This document shows, in pieces, positions 33,930 to 43,739 of a DNA stretch of 64,000 nucleotides; within the stretch, counting starts at the first letter, position 1, and each line of letters opens with the position of its first letter. Both the position numbers and the translations under genes were made by a program. The DNA comes from Galeopsis tetrahit (lineage: Eukaryota > Streptophyta > Magnoliopsida > Lamiales > Lamiaceae): contig OY776126.1 of NCBI GenBank assembly GCA_963675135.1, positions 19,657,195-19,721,194 on the forward strand, given 5' to 3'. The notes under the pieces were generated by a model, which worked only from the letters and a program-made list of their open reading frames with translations, was not told where the DNA came from and made no database searches.

Positions 33930-34842
33930 GGTCCTTTATACAAAAATTTCATCTATATTATAATTAGATTTTTTAAAACAAATAATATTTAAATAAAATT
34001 TGTTAATCTTTAAAAATTGCAATATAAAATTTAAAAAAAAACATTTTATTTGAAATAAATTTTCATATTAAATACAGTTTATCATACAAATCATTATTTG
34101 GTTTAAAATAGTAAAATTGTAGGATTGAATATAACCTTTTTTTTATATATAAATCATTGTTTGGTTTAAAACGAAGGGAAAATGTGTATTTATTATTTTT
34201 TTCCTTTAATTTTACTGCATTTTGATTTTAATTTTATTAACTTTACATTTTTAATTTCGTCATGTAACTTACACCTTTTTAACTTTTTAATATTATGACC
34301 TATTATAACAGGTTATCTAGCAGGTAAAAGTGATGCAACATCTATTTTATTTTTTTAATTACTTAGTTGAATTATTTTGAGGAAAAGAAAGTATGAGCAA
34401 CTAATAATAAAAATATATAAAAATTCTCAACACAAATAATAATATAAAAACATATAAAAAATGGTCAGATCAATTAGAAAATATATAATTTAATAAATAA
34501 TACAAAATTATTACTCCGTATAAACTAATTATTAATATTCTCTTTGTTCATTTTTTTAATTTTCACTCTTTTTATTTTTATCTATCCATTTTTATAATTC
34601 TTTCTTTAAAAAGTAAATTCTATCCACATACTATTATTATTTTCACCCTCCAATTTTTTTTTTTACATAAATCATCAGTTTTTCTTAAAACTCGTGCCCA
34701 ACTCAAATGGAAATTATAAAAATAGACTAGTACATAAAAATTATCTTAAAATTTTAGTTAAATGGTTAAATTAAATAAAAAACATAAATTGTAAATTAAA
34801 AGATGGCCTTAAATAAAAGTGATATATTTACATAAAATATAA
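33930..34842. other. Very AT-rich intergenic DNA, no gene seen
   Basis: Long A- and T-rich stretches with short repeated phrases (aaatcattgtttggtttaaa and aaatcattatttggtttaaa near 34,090 and 34,150). No coding frame or RNA gene is recognisable. Confidence 0.4.
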
Positions 34843-34864
34843 TGGTAAAGTCTAGTATGCACTC
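34843..34864 (+). mobile_element. Left tip of MITE copy C, split from its remainder by 24 kb
   Basis: The sequence ggtaaagtctagtatgcact plus c is the exact left terminus of the CTCGAG MITE family, and it stops there. The rest of this copy resumes at 59,223 with cactcgagtgcatg. The shared CACTC is the target duplication of the Athila-like element that split it. Confidence 0.75.
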
Positions 34865-35115
34865 TGACTTGGTTCGTATTTTGCACACTTTTTAGAACTA
34901 TACGATCCCCACAAGCGCATGGGTTCGTTAGTAGTAAGATAAGTGTTCCCAAGTAGATTTTCGTTCCAAGGACTTAATTAAGTGAAAATGAGTCCCTAAA
35001 GTTGCAAGTTATCATGCTATTGTAGTAACTAAATGATTATGTTTGGATTTTCGGGAATAAGCACAAAAAATATTAAACTAAATTAACTAATGTGATGAGA
35101 ACTAGTGATAAGAAA
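34865..35115 (-). mobile_element. 3' end of the older Athila-like LTR
   Basis: On the minus strand this segment ends in ...GAACCAAGTCA next to CACTC, a proper LTR end (CA) followed by the target duplication seen at 59,223. It is the distal part (U5) of the LTR whose beginning is at 55,480-56,244. A CACTA element inserted at 35,116 separates the two. Assignment rests on the matching target duplication and position; internal similarity to the other LTR is weak. Confidence 0.6.
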
Positions 35116-37395
35116 CACTACAAAATAATGGCCAGAAGGCAACAACAAAAAGGCAACGGCAGGCTACCGTTGTCAATTGGCAACGACATTAATAACGGGA
35201 AGGAAAAAGGCGACGGGGGCGGGTGCCGTTGCCTTAAGGCAACGGAAGTGGGCCCCGTTGCAAAAAGGCGACGGCATATAAGGCCCGTTGCCAAAAGGCG
35301 ACGGCAGTGGGCCCCGTTGCCATTTGGTAACGGGCCCCCCGATGCTAAATGGCAACGGCAGTGGGCCCGTCGCCCTAATTCAATTAAAATTCATTCCCGA
35401 CCCTCATTCTTCTTCATTCCAGCGACGCACACACCTCCATTTTACACAAACCTCCAAACTCAACATCCACGTTCGTTTGCAGATCGGACTCGGTTCTTGG
35501 CCATTTGTGTTCTACACTTCGACGGGAGCATTTCTACGGTAATTTTTTTCGTTTTAATCGGTTAAATTTAAAATTATATATATATATATAGTTATGTATA
35601 TATATGCATATATGTTGTATGTATATATAAAATTGTTAGAATTTTTAATTTTTATGCATGCATGTGGTAATTGTTAGAATTATATTGTGTTAGGCATGTA
35701 TTTTATATGTATGTATGTTTTAATTAATTAATTAAGTTATATGAATTTAGTTGTTAATTAGGGTGTTAGAATTATATATATAATTGTGTTATGTCTATAT
35801 ATGAATTTATTTGTTAATTAGGGTGTTAGAATAATTATTAGAATATATTTGGATTTATATTAATTAATTTTAATAGAGTTGGAGGAATTGAATGAGACGT
35901 TGGTTGTTATATTTGTGTGTTGTAGACGTACGTCGATTGACATGATGAATTATTCAAGTCGTAGTTGGATGTATAATCCAAGATTAGTGAATGGGATTAT
36001 GAACCCCGGATTTATTAGTGGAATAAATGGATTTATTGAAGCTGCCGCTAGTAATCCGAATTCGATTTGGGAAGGAAAAATTAGGTGTCCATGTTCGAAA
36101 GCTAGATGTCGAAATCAAACTTATAGAGATCCTAATGAAGTGAAATCTCATTTATATCGAAATGGTTTTACACTGAATTATTATAATTGGATTTATCACG
36201 GGGAAGAGAGTTGGGGTCCACGTCCATTTCAAAACACTAATGAATTTACGTCAACTTCAAACGACGTTTACCCAGCGGGACCTAGTTCGTACCACACTAT
36301 GGTAGAAGAGTTAATGGGTGGCCCAAACATTGATTTTGGAATAGATGTGGAAGATGAGGCACTTAATGAAGAACCCCCTAACGAGAATGCGACACAGTTT
36401 TACAGCATGCTTCGTGCAGCGGACCAAGACTTGTATCCTGGTTGTGAATCTCATTCGCAGTTGTCATTCAATTCCAGATTGTTGAACATTAAAACGGAAA
36501 ACAGATTGTCTGAAAGGGGATACAATCAGGTCGTTGAGTTGATTCGTGAGATTTGTCCTCCCGAAAATAAGGTTCCCAAGAAATTTAACGACACCAAACA
36601 TTTGATGAGTGGGATGGGTCTTCCGGTAGAAATGATTGATTGTTGTGCACAGAATTGCATGTTATTCTGGGGTGCAGACAACGAACTAGATTTTTGTAAG
36701 ATTTTTGATGCAGATGGTCGGTTGAAAAAGAAACGCCCGGTTAAGGAGATGTTCTACTTTCCGATAATTCCTCGTTTGCAAAGATTGTACATGTCCAAGG
36801 CCACTGCGAAGGATATGACATGGCATGCCTCGTGCGCTTCTGATGACTCTGGTGTTATGCGTCACCCGGCAGACTCGTTGGCTTGGAAGCATTTGGACAA
36901 TGCTCTTGCCGAAGAACGGAGAATCAATGAGGAGAGAGAGCAGCGCTTACTCCTACAAATGCAGAAGACGGAGGAGCGCATAACCAAGAAATTTCAGGAT
37001 CAGTTGGCAGCGATGATGGGTCAGATGACAGGTCAGACGATGGGTGGGATGGGTGGGATGGGTGTGATGGGTCAGATGGGTGGGAAGGGTCAGATGGGTG
37101 GGATGGGTGTGATGGGTCAGATGGGTGGGATGGGTCAGCAGATGGGTGGGATGGGTCAGCAGATGGGTAGGATGGGTGGGGCGCCGAGGCCGTCGGGGGC
37201 GTCGCACGACGTTCATGATCGTAGCCAGGTTGAACGAGATCAGGATGATACTGAGGATGATGGTGGTGATGAGGAGTGATACATTTTTATATTACTTTAT
37301 TACATTGACGTTGAAGATTAATTTTTATTTTAATGTTGTGTGTGATGTTATTTTAATTAAATGGATAAGCGAATTGATATTTTTAAATGGATAAA
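35116..37395 (+). mobile_element. Truncated CACTA (En/Spm) transposon
   Basis: It begins with CACTACAAAATAATGG, the canonical CACTA terminus, preceded by AAA. The next 260 bp are packed with subterminal motifs in both orientations (ggcaacggc, ggcgacggc, gccgttgcc, cgttgcc), as expected for transposase binding sites. A rearranged TNP2-type coding region follows. No TTTTGTAGTG right terminus exists: the element stops at 37,395, where the Copia LTR begins, so its right end is deleted. Confidence 0.8.
35942..37279 (+). CDS. CACTA-encoded fusion of transposase-associated domain and a coiled-coil Gly/Met-repeat tail
   Basis: The frame of about 445 residues starts at the paired ATGs at 35942/35945, just after a likely splice acceptor (ttgtag). 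It opens with the transposase-associated domain: SRSWMYNPR, IRCPCSKARCRN, VKSHLYRNGF and YNWIYHGEESW. It runs into the start of the TNP2 transposase (YFPIIPRLQRLYMSKATAKD, HPADSLAWKHLD). There it jumps to a charged coiled coil (NALAEERRINEEREQRLLLQ) that resembles the C-terminus of the second CACTA ORF. The catalytic transposase core is missing. The tail carries repeats of GGMGQMGG type and ends acidic. It cannot be an active transposase and probably arose by internal deletion. Confidence 0.7.
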   Translation: MMNYSSRSWMYNPRLVNGIMNPGFISGINGFIEAAASNPNSIWEGKIRCPCSKARCRNQTYRDPNEVKSHLYRNGFTLNYYNWIYHGEESWGPRPFQNTNEFTSTSNDVYPAGPSSYHTMVEELMGGPNIDFGIDVEDEALNEEPPNENATQFYSMLRAADQDLYPGCESHSQLSFNSRLLNIKTENRLSERGYNQVVELIREICPPENKVPKKFNDTKHLMSGMGLPVEMIDCCAQNCMLFWGADNELDFCKIFDADGRLKKKRPVKEMFYFPIIPRLQRLYMSKATAKDMTWHASCASDDSGVMRHPADSLAWKHLDNALAEERRINEEREQRLLLQMQKTEERITKKFQDQLAAMMGQMTGQTMGGMGGMGVMGQMGGKGQMGGMGVMGQMGGMGQQMGGMGQQMGRMGGAPRPSGASHDVHDRSQVERDQDDTEDDGGDEE

Positions 37396-38008
37396 TGTTG
37401 TGTGAAATGTTACAGCATTAACATTCACAACAGAAACTACAAACGAGGCAGGTGCCTTGTTCTAAAAACGAACTAAGTGTATAATGTATACACTGTCGAA
37501 ATGCCTAGTCTATCTAAAGATTACACTCTCAATAGATAAGAAGACACACAGCCATACGGGTGGGATACGAACGTATGATCTAAAAGGTAGTTCTACTGGC
37601 CACAATTCCTAACAGGGATATACGCTCGGTCTAGGAAGTTGATCGAATAGAGTACACTGATTTGAGAAGCCTTCCATCGGTATTTATAGTAGTGGGGTGC
37701 TGATTCTAGAGGCTTCCACAATGAGGTCCTATTTTTTAGGAACTCAACTTCCATGATCTTTCTAGATCTTTGTTGAATGCTCCAGGTCGTTCCAAATGGT
37801 TCCAGGCCGTTCTAGCATGTTCTCCAATGTTCTGGAATCATCCAGGTTCCAGATCCTTGTAGAAGCTTCTAGATCCTGCCAGAAATGCGACAACATTTAG
37901 ATCAACATTTAATGTAGCATTTCAGAAAAGACTTAGAAAAAATCTCGGAAGGTCAAATTAAGATGTTGTTGATAATGTTAAGGCATTTAAGGATTAACAA
38001 CATCTACA
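37396..38008 (-). mobile_element. Truncated 3' LTR of the SIRE-type Copia element
   Basis: These 613 bp match 54867-55479 with about seven substitutions by eye. The full LTR is 861 bp, so the last 248 bp (U5 side) are missing here. The LTR start TGTAGATG is preceded on the minus strand by a polypurine tract (TTGGGGGAGAT). The break falls directly against the CACTA remnant. Confidence 0.85.
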
Positions 38009-38649
38009 ATCTCCCCCAATTTGACCTTTCGACTACAACACACCTAATGCACATATATTTCTATACATACTCAGTATTATGTACTTAGTTGAGGTTAACA
38101 TCATTGCTAAGCACTAGTCAAGACAATACCTGTTGTAACCGTTTGATCAAATCAAATGAAGATCAGGGATAATTTTACAATGATCCGTGCCATAAGATCA
38201 AGATAAATTTTATCCAAAATAGAACAAGTATAAACACTACACTTATTCACAACATAAGTAACTTTACTAAGATCATAAGTTAAACTGGAAGAAATTAACT
38301 TAAAATCTAAGTAAGACACTAACAAAAACAAAACAAAAAAATCAGAGCAACAAACATAGAAAACAAAAACTACACTATACACAACCTGCAATAGTAGACA
38401 CATGACAATCTGCAAACAACTTAAGCAAGGCAGTAAACAAATATCAAGTGGAACCATTAAGCAAGTTGCAGTAATAAACATCCTACAATCTAGACAATAA
38501 ATAACAATAAGTGTATCAGAATTTCAGAATTCAAACTTAAACATTAATTACAAAGGTAGAACTGAATAAATGGCTTATATTGCTGTGGAAACAGCTGCAG
38601 CATCATCTTCCTGCACCATAGCCATTGTGGAATTCAGATCTCCCCCTGT

Positions 38650-39148
38650 CTAACAGCTTTCTCCAGGTAGATCACCATACAAGGTGTCCATCTCAGCAGT
38701 ATCATCATCATCTCCTTCATCAACAAAGTAAGTAGATGCAAGGTGTGCCACTACATCAGTAACAGCAGCATCTCCAGCAGCATCAGGTCCATCACCAGCA
38801 TCAGCAACAGCTGAAACTCCATCATCATTAATCTCCTCAATGACCACATTGGAATTGGATGGTGGTGGTATTCCCCCTGTTGTAGGTGAAAGTAGGTTGG
38901 TCCACCTGTTCTTCAGGAACTGAAGCTCATCTATTGTGTCCTGCAAGTGTTGGAGTTGGAGTTTGATGAATTCCTGTGAAAGATACACATTACCAGAAAT
39001 GTTGATACGGATGTTCTCAACATTTGGGGTTGCATTTCTCTGTCTTGATCTGGATGATTCAGGATGATCAGTAGTAGAGGGTCTGGTTGGTTCTGGTTGA
39101 GCAGAAGTAGAGGGTCTTTGCTGATGTTCAGTACCAGGAGCAAGCAAG
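38650..39148 (-). pseudogene. Distal part of the SIRE extra ORF, cut off by an insertion
   Basis: This is the C-terminal 165 or so codons of the ORF that begins at 48678. Once the Athila-like insert and one copy of its GGCAG duplication are ignored, the frame is continuous and totals 2,280 bp (759 residues). The segment is Pro/Ser/Thr-rich, then contains a likely coiled coil (QEFIKLQLQHLQDTIDELQF), and ends acidic. Function is unknown. Confidence 0.7.
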
Positions 39149-39153
39149 GGCAG

Positions 39154-40742
39154 TGATTCGGGTGGAATTTACACGTTTTAGGGGCACATGTGAAGCATGT
39201 TTTGATGTGGAATTCATTGATTTATGCATTGATTATGATTGTTTGAGCCAAAATGAGAGAAAGGTTGCGTTTTGTCGATTTTGTAGAAAATACGATGGAA
39301 TTTGGAGCAAAACACCAACCATACTTTACTGGATCAGGAAGAGGAGTGCACCATTGGATTCGTCTCGAAAAATGGAGTGGAATGAAAAAAAGAATCGAGT
39401 CAATCGGAGGTCGGAAGCTCGAGATACGAAGAGACGAAAAAAACATGCCCGGGTAGAATCAACCCGGGCGGGTCAAAACGACCCGGGCGGGTCAAAACGA
39501 CCCGGGCGGGTCAAAACGACCCGGGCAAGGCTGAATTTGGTGGAGGTTCGAATTTGGCCCGGGTGAAACCCACCCGGCCGGGTGGTTTCGACCCGGGCAA
39601 GGCCCAAACATCACTAGCTTCGACTTTTGGCCGGGTGGCATGCCCGGGTGGGAGCCACCCGGCCGGGTGACCTCATTCTCGGGGGTTTTTGGCCATTTTC
39701 TCCATTTTTGAGGGACCAACTTGCAATTTTGGCATCCAAACCCTTCCTTAACACTATATAAGACCTCATTCTTGAAACCCAAGACACTCTCCCCCAAATC
39801 CACACATAGTTACACATACTTGGAGGTGTTTTGGCCATTTCTCTCTCAATTCTTCATCAAATCAAGGAAGAAAGGATGCAATAGCTCCCAAATTCCATTC
39901 CCTACCACATTTTAGACTAAGATTTCTCTTTCTTTTCCTTTTTATTTAGTTATTTCATTTGGATTTTGTACTTTGATTATGTTAGTAGTTAGCTAAACAC
40001 TTTGTGGTTCTAAGGCATTGTAAGACTTGGATTGATGTTTATGAGTAATTTCTTGCTTTAATTGGTGTTTGTTTCTTATTTGCATATTCAATTATCCATT
40101 GTCAAGCGTATTGTTATTGGCCATAATGATTTGCTTATATATTGTTAATTGAAGTAAGATCGAGAGATTTATTTCATTTAATCGTATGCGAATGTGCAAC
40201 CCGATATTATTATGAGCTCGAGAGAGGATTAATTATCGGAGAGGGAATTGAATGATCTTAGGAGCGTTTTTAGGCGATGCAACGTTTGTGAGGTAGAGAT
40301 ACGAGCTTATGTTACATTGCGCCTTTGGTTAATTAGATCGAGAGATTGATTAATTCTTCTTGTGTGATCACCCTATTTGAGATAAACTTAATGGCCATCT
40401 AAACGAGATAACATTCATAAACGGACATCTAAGAACTACAATTGCCTTGGAACCCACCTTTTCTCTTTGAGTTACAATCGTTTCACTTTCGTTTTCCTAT
40501 TTTGCATGTTTAGTTGATCGACTTTATATTTACTCTTTCGTTGTCTATTTGTGACACATAGTTAGGCAATCTTAGGGGTAATTCAACACTCAACTTATTC
40601 GATCACGTCTATTTAGAATTCAACTAGCAAACTACCCTTTTATGCTTTAAACTTCTCGTGGGATCGACCTCGTGCTTATCGCGCTACAATAGACGTCGTA
40701 TACTTGCGGTTGTTTATTTAGTGTTGTATAACGCGTGTATCA
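39154..40742 (+). repeat. 5' LTR of the Athila-like element
   Basis: It is 1,589 bp long. At about 39,460-39,530 it has three tandem copies of a 19-bp unit (gggcgggtcaaaacgaccc) where the 3' LTR has one, which explains the 38-bp length difference exactly. The first third also holds a GC-rich array of cccgggt/acccggccgggt palindromes. A TATA-like tatataag at about 39,755 is a candidate promoter. Confidence 0.88.
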
Positions 40743-40748
40743 AGTTTA

Positions 40749-40766
40749 TGGCGCCGTTGCCGGGGA
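40749..40766 (+). other. tRNA-Asp primer-binding site
   Basis: The sequence tggcgccgttgccgggga starts six bases after the 5' LTR. It is complementary to the 3' end of plant tRNA-Asp including CCA, the primer used by Athila-type elements. Confidence 0.88.
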
Positions 40767-40926
40767 GGTTTTTATAAGCTCTAGAGTGTAGGCTAGAAGA
40801 GTTTTAGTTTAGACAATTTATTTGCTTTCTTTGTTTGCAAAAATTCAAAAAAAAAATATTTGTTTGTTTTACCTTGATTTCACTTGTGATTCTTACTTCG
40901 TTTGAACTTTTGTCTAGACATGGCAT

Positions 40927-43614
40927 ATGATCACCCGATCTAGGAGGAATCAACAAGAAGTGCTACCTCTAGACCCGGAAATTGAAGCTAGTTGTCGAAG
41001 ACAAAACTCCGAAAGAAGACGGATTGAATTGGAAGCTATGAATAGAAGAGAGAATCCAATAGTGGAAGAAGAAAGGAATCAAGAGGATGTTGGAGGCATC
41101 GTAGAGCCTAACGGGAATGGTGGTAATCGACCACAAGGAGGCATAAGAGACAACCTCAACCGGAGGATGGAAGGGAATGTAAACGTGGAAGGAGATGGAG
41201 AGCAACGAGAGGACAATGGGAATCAAAGAGTCTTGAGAGATCACTTCCGTCCCATCCCAAGACCATACGGAGGAGCGGGTAGGGAACCCATTGACGCTCA
41301 TAACTTTGAGCTCAAGCCGGCCTTAATAATGATGGTGCAAAACAACCAATTTGGAGGGTTGTCAAAGGAGGATCCTAACCTCCATTTATCTCAATTCTTA
41401 GAGATAAGTGGAACGGTTAAGATCAATCGTGTCCCTCAAGATTATATTCGTCTCCAATTGTTCCCATTCTCACTCCGTGATCGTGCTAAGCAATGGTACA
41501 TGTCCCTTGATCTAAGGACAATCGAAAATTGGGCCGATCTTGTGGATGCTTTTCTCATGAAGTACTTTCCACCAAGCAAGACCATCAAGATAAGAGGGGA
41601 AATTTCCTCTTTCATGCAAGACGATGATGAGTCGTTAGCCGAGGCGTGGGAGCGTTTCAAGGATCTCATAAGGAGTTGTCCTCAACATGGGTTCTCAAGA
41701 GACCAATTGATTTGCTATTTCTACAACGGGATGGACCATCGAACGAGAGGGATGGTAGATGCCTCGGCCGGTGGAGGTTCCTTGCTTGGAAAGACGACGG
41801 ATGAAGGCTATGTGCTTCTAGAGGAAATGGCAAAGAATGGAAACCAATGGCCATCCGAGAGAAGGCAAGCCCGGAAAGTTGCTTCCACGAAGGAGTCGGA
41901 TGATTTTGCTACTTTGTCCAACAAAATGGACAAGTTAACTTCGATGATGGCGGCCAAGTCATTAATGGGACCTAGTGATGAACAATATGAAGAGGCCCAT
42001 TATATGAACAATCAAAGGGACCGTCAATTCCGAGAAAGAGGTTGGAATGAAAGGCAAAATCCTCCTAACCCGAATCAATACCATCCCGGATTGAGGCAAC
42101 ATGAGAATTTCTCCTATGCCAACACAAGGAATGCAATCATCCCACCTCCAAATTTCAATGTGAGAGATGGAGCTATTGTGGAGTCTTCATCAAAGCCATC
42201 AATGGAGGATATGTTTTGTGCTTTTATGGGGGAAACCACGAAATTCATGAGAGAGACTAGAGAGAATGATAACATAACTCGGCAAAGATTTGACGAACAA
42301 GGGGAAATGATCAAGAATATGGCAAACAACATGAAAGCCATAGAAAAGCAAATAGGCCAACTCTCTAATGCCATTGGAAAGCAACACGTTCCGGGGCAAT
42401 TCCCCTCTAACACGGAGCTAAATCCCAAGGAGCAATGCAATGCCATAAGGCTAAGAAGTGGGACAAGCTACGAAGGGCCCAAGATGCCGTTAGAGGAGGA
42501 AGTGGTAATGGCACCCGAGGGTGTTGACAAAGATGATGGTTTAGTGAAAGAAAAAGAAGGGGAGAAGAAGGGTGAGGAGGCAATCCCTCCTCAAGACAAA
42601 AGCAAAAATGAGGTACCCCTTCCATACCCCCAAAGATTGAAGAAAAAGGGTTTGGATCACAAGTTTGCCAAGTTTGTGGAGATGTTCAAGAAGATCCACA
42701 TCAACATTCCCTTTGCCGAAGCTCTAGAACAAATGCCCCACTACTCCAAGTTTTTGAAAGAAATCATGTCAAACAAGAGGAAGATGGTGGAGTATGAGAC
42801 GGTGCATTTGACCGAGGAATGTAGCTCGATCATTCAAGCAAAGCTACCTCAAAAGCTTAGAGATCCCGGATCTTTCACTTTGCCATGTGTTATTGGAGAT
42901 GGAGGTACATTTAGAGCTTTGTGTGATTTGGGAGCAAGTATTAATCTCATGCCCTTGTCCATATTCAAGTCACTTGGTTTGGGAAAGCTTACACAAACCA
43001 CAATGAGCCTTATATTGGCGGATAGGTCCGTAACATACCCTTTGGGTATAGTGGAAGATGTGTTGGTTAAGGTTGATAAGTTTATATTCCCGGTGGACTT
43101 TGTAGTGTTGGATATGGAGGAAGATAAGTATGTTCCATTGATTTTGGGAAGGCCATTTTTGGCAACCGGTGGGGCTAAAATTGATGTGAAGAAAGGAGAG
43201 CTAGAACTTCAAGTGAACGATGAGAAAGTCTTGTTCAACATTTATAGAGCCATCAAAATCCGGGACGATGAAGATGGAGAGTATGGGTACTCTAGAGGAG
43301 ATCACCCTCCAAAGCCAATGAAAGAGAAGTTGGAAGAAGATTTCAAAATCAATGTTATGGAGGAGAACCCCAAAGAGAAGGATAAGGAATTAGAGATGGG
43401 CAAGAAGACCAAGTTTGGGGGAGTTTTTTTTGAAAACTCCCCCAAATCAAAGAAAGCTACTTGTGCAAGCTTGGGGATGGATGAGGCATCAACCTCATAT
43501 GACATGATTGAAGAGCCGGATGGAGTGGCTTTTGGATGCATCAATGGTTTCAAGAAGGTTGCTTGGGCCAAGAAGGTCAAAAACAAGAACAAGGATGACA
43601 AGGGGGTGACTTGA
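40927..43614 (+). CDS. Athila-like Gag-protease polyprotein without pol
   Basis: The ORF encodes 895 residues. The N-terminus MITRSRRNQQ is typical of plant Athila/Tat Gag. The central Gag part contains the retrotransposon-gag domain (about residues 130-270) with LSQFLEISGTVKINRVPQDY, LFPFSLRDRAKQWYMSL and FPPSKTIKIRGEI. I see no CCHC zinc knuckle. Around residues 655-770 lies an aspartic-protease-like domain with LCDLGASINLMP (D-L-G replacing the usual D-T/S-G) and PLILGRPFLATGGAKID. After it the protein is acidic and lysine-rich and stops. A complete Athila polyprotein would continue into reverse transcriptase. The frame is fully open, suggesting recent selection or recent insertion. Confidence 0.88.
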   Translation: MITRSRRNQQEVLPLDPEIEASCRRQNSERRRIELEAMNRRENPIVEEERNQEDVGGIVEPNGNGGNRPQGGIRDNLNRRMEGNVNVEGDGEQREDNGNQRVLRDHFRPIPRPYGGAGREPIDAHNFELKPALIMMVQNNQFGGLSKEDPNLHLSQFLEISGTVKINRVPQDYIRLQLFPFSLRDRAKQWYMSLDLRTIENWADLVDAFLMKYFPPSKTIKIRGEISSFMQDDDESLAEAWERFKDLIRSCPQHGFSRDQLICYFYNGMDHRTRGMVDASAGGGSLLGKTTDEGYVLLEEMAKNGNQWPSERRQARKVASTKESDDFATLSNKMDKLTSMMAAKSLMGPSDEQYEEAHYMNNQRDRQFRERGWNERQNPPNPNQYHPGLRQHENFSYANTRNAIIPPPNFNVRDGAIVESSSKPSMEDMFCAFMGETTKFMRETRENDNITRQRFDEQGEMIKNMANNMKAIEKQIGQLSNAIGKQHVPGQFPSNTELNPKEQCNAIRLRSGTSYEGPKMPLEEEVVMAPEGVDKDDGLVKEKEGEKKGEEAIPPQDKSKNEVPLPYPQRLKKKGLDHKFAKFVEMFKKIHINIPFAEALEQMPHYSKFLKEIMSNKRKMVEYETVHLTEECSSIIQAKLPQKLRDPGSFTLPCVIGDGGTFRALCDLGASINLMPLSIFKSLGLGKLTQTTMSLILADRSVTYPLGIVEDVLVKVDKFIFPVDFVVLDMEEDKYVPLILGRPFLATGGAKIDVKKGELELQVNDEKVLFNIYRAIKIRDDEDGEYGYSRGDHPPKPMKEKLEEDFKINVMEENPKEKDKELEMGKKTKFGGVFFENSPKSKKATCASLGMDEASTSYDMIEEPDGVAFGCINGFKKVAWAKKVKNKNKDDKGVT

Positions 43615-43632
43615 TATTCCCCTCAAGGAGAA

Positions 43633-43683
43633 CCGTCCGGCATAGGACGTTAAAAATAGCGCTTCTTGGGAGGCAACCCAAGG
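43633..43683 (+). ncRNA. Paired stem-loops just after the gag-protease stop
   Basis: Two hairpins follow the stop codon at 43614. The first is cgtcc-ggcata-ggacg (43634-43649). The second is cttggg-aggcaa-cccaag (43665-43682). The older element has the same first hairpin, and a second with the identical loop but different paired stem bases (aaatggg-aggcaa-cccattt read on its coding strand). Conserved loops plus a compensated stem suggest an RNA element, perhaps for packaging, translation or stability. Confidence 0.55.
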
Positions 43684-43739
43684 TTTTATTGCTTTCTTGT
43701 TTTTATTGCTTTAGTAGTGTTGATAGCTTGGTTTATTTT

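Noticed and set aside
35092..35565. 157-codon plus-strand frame at the CACTA left end
   Set aside because: It crosses the transposon boundary and consists of subterminal repeats; it is not a gene.
37396..38008. Taking the 613-bp repeats as complete LTRs
   Set aside because: The tRNA-Met primer site lies 248 bp further inside at 54,605-54,618, so the true LTR is 861 bp and the copy at 37,396 is truncated.
39153..39838. Frames in both orientations in the first Athila-like LTR (and again at 45,346)
   Set aside because: They lie wholly within LTRs and are repeated with them; GC-rich palindromes keep several frames open by chance.
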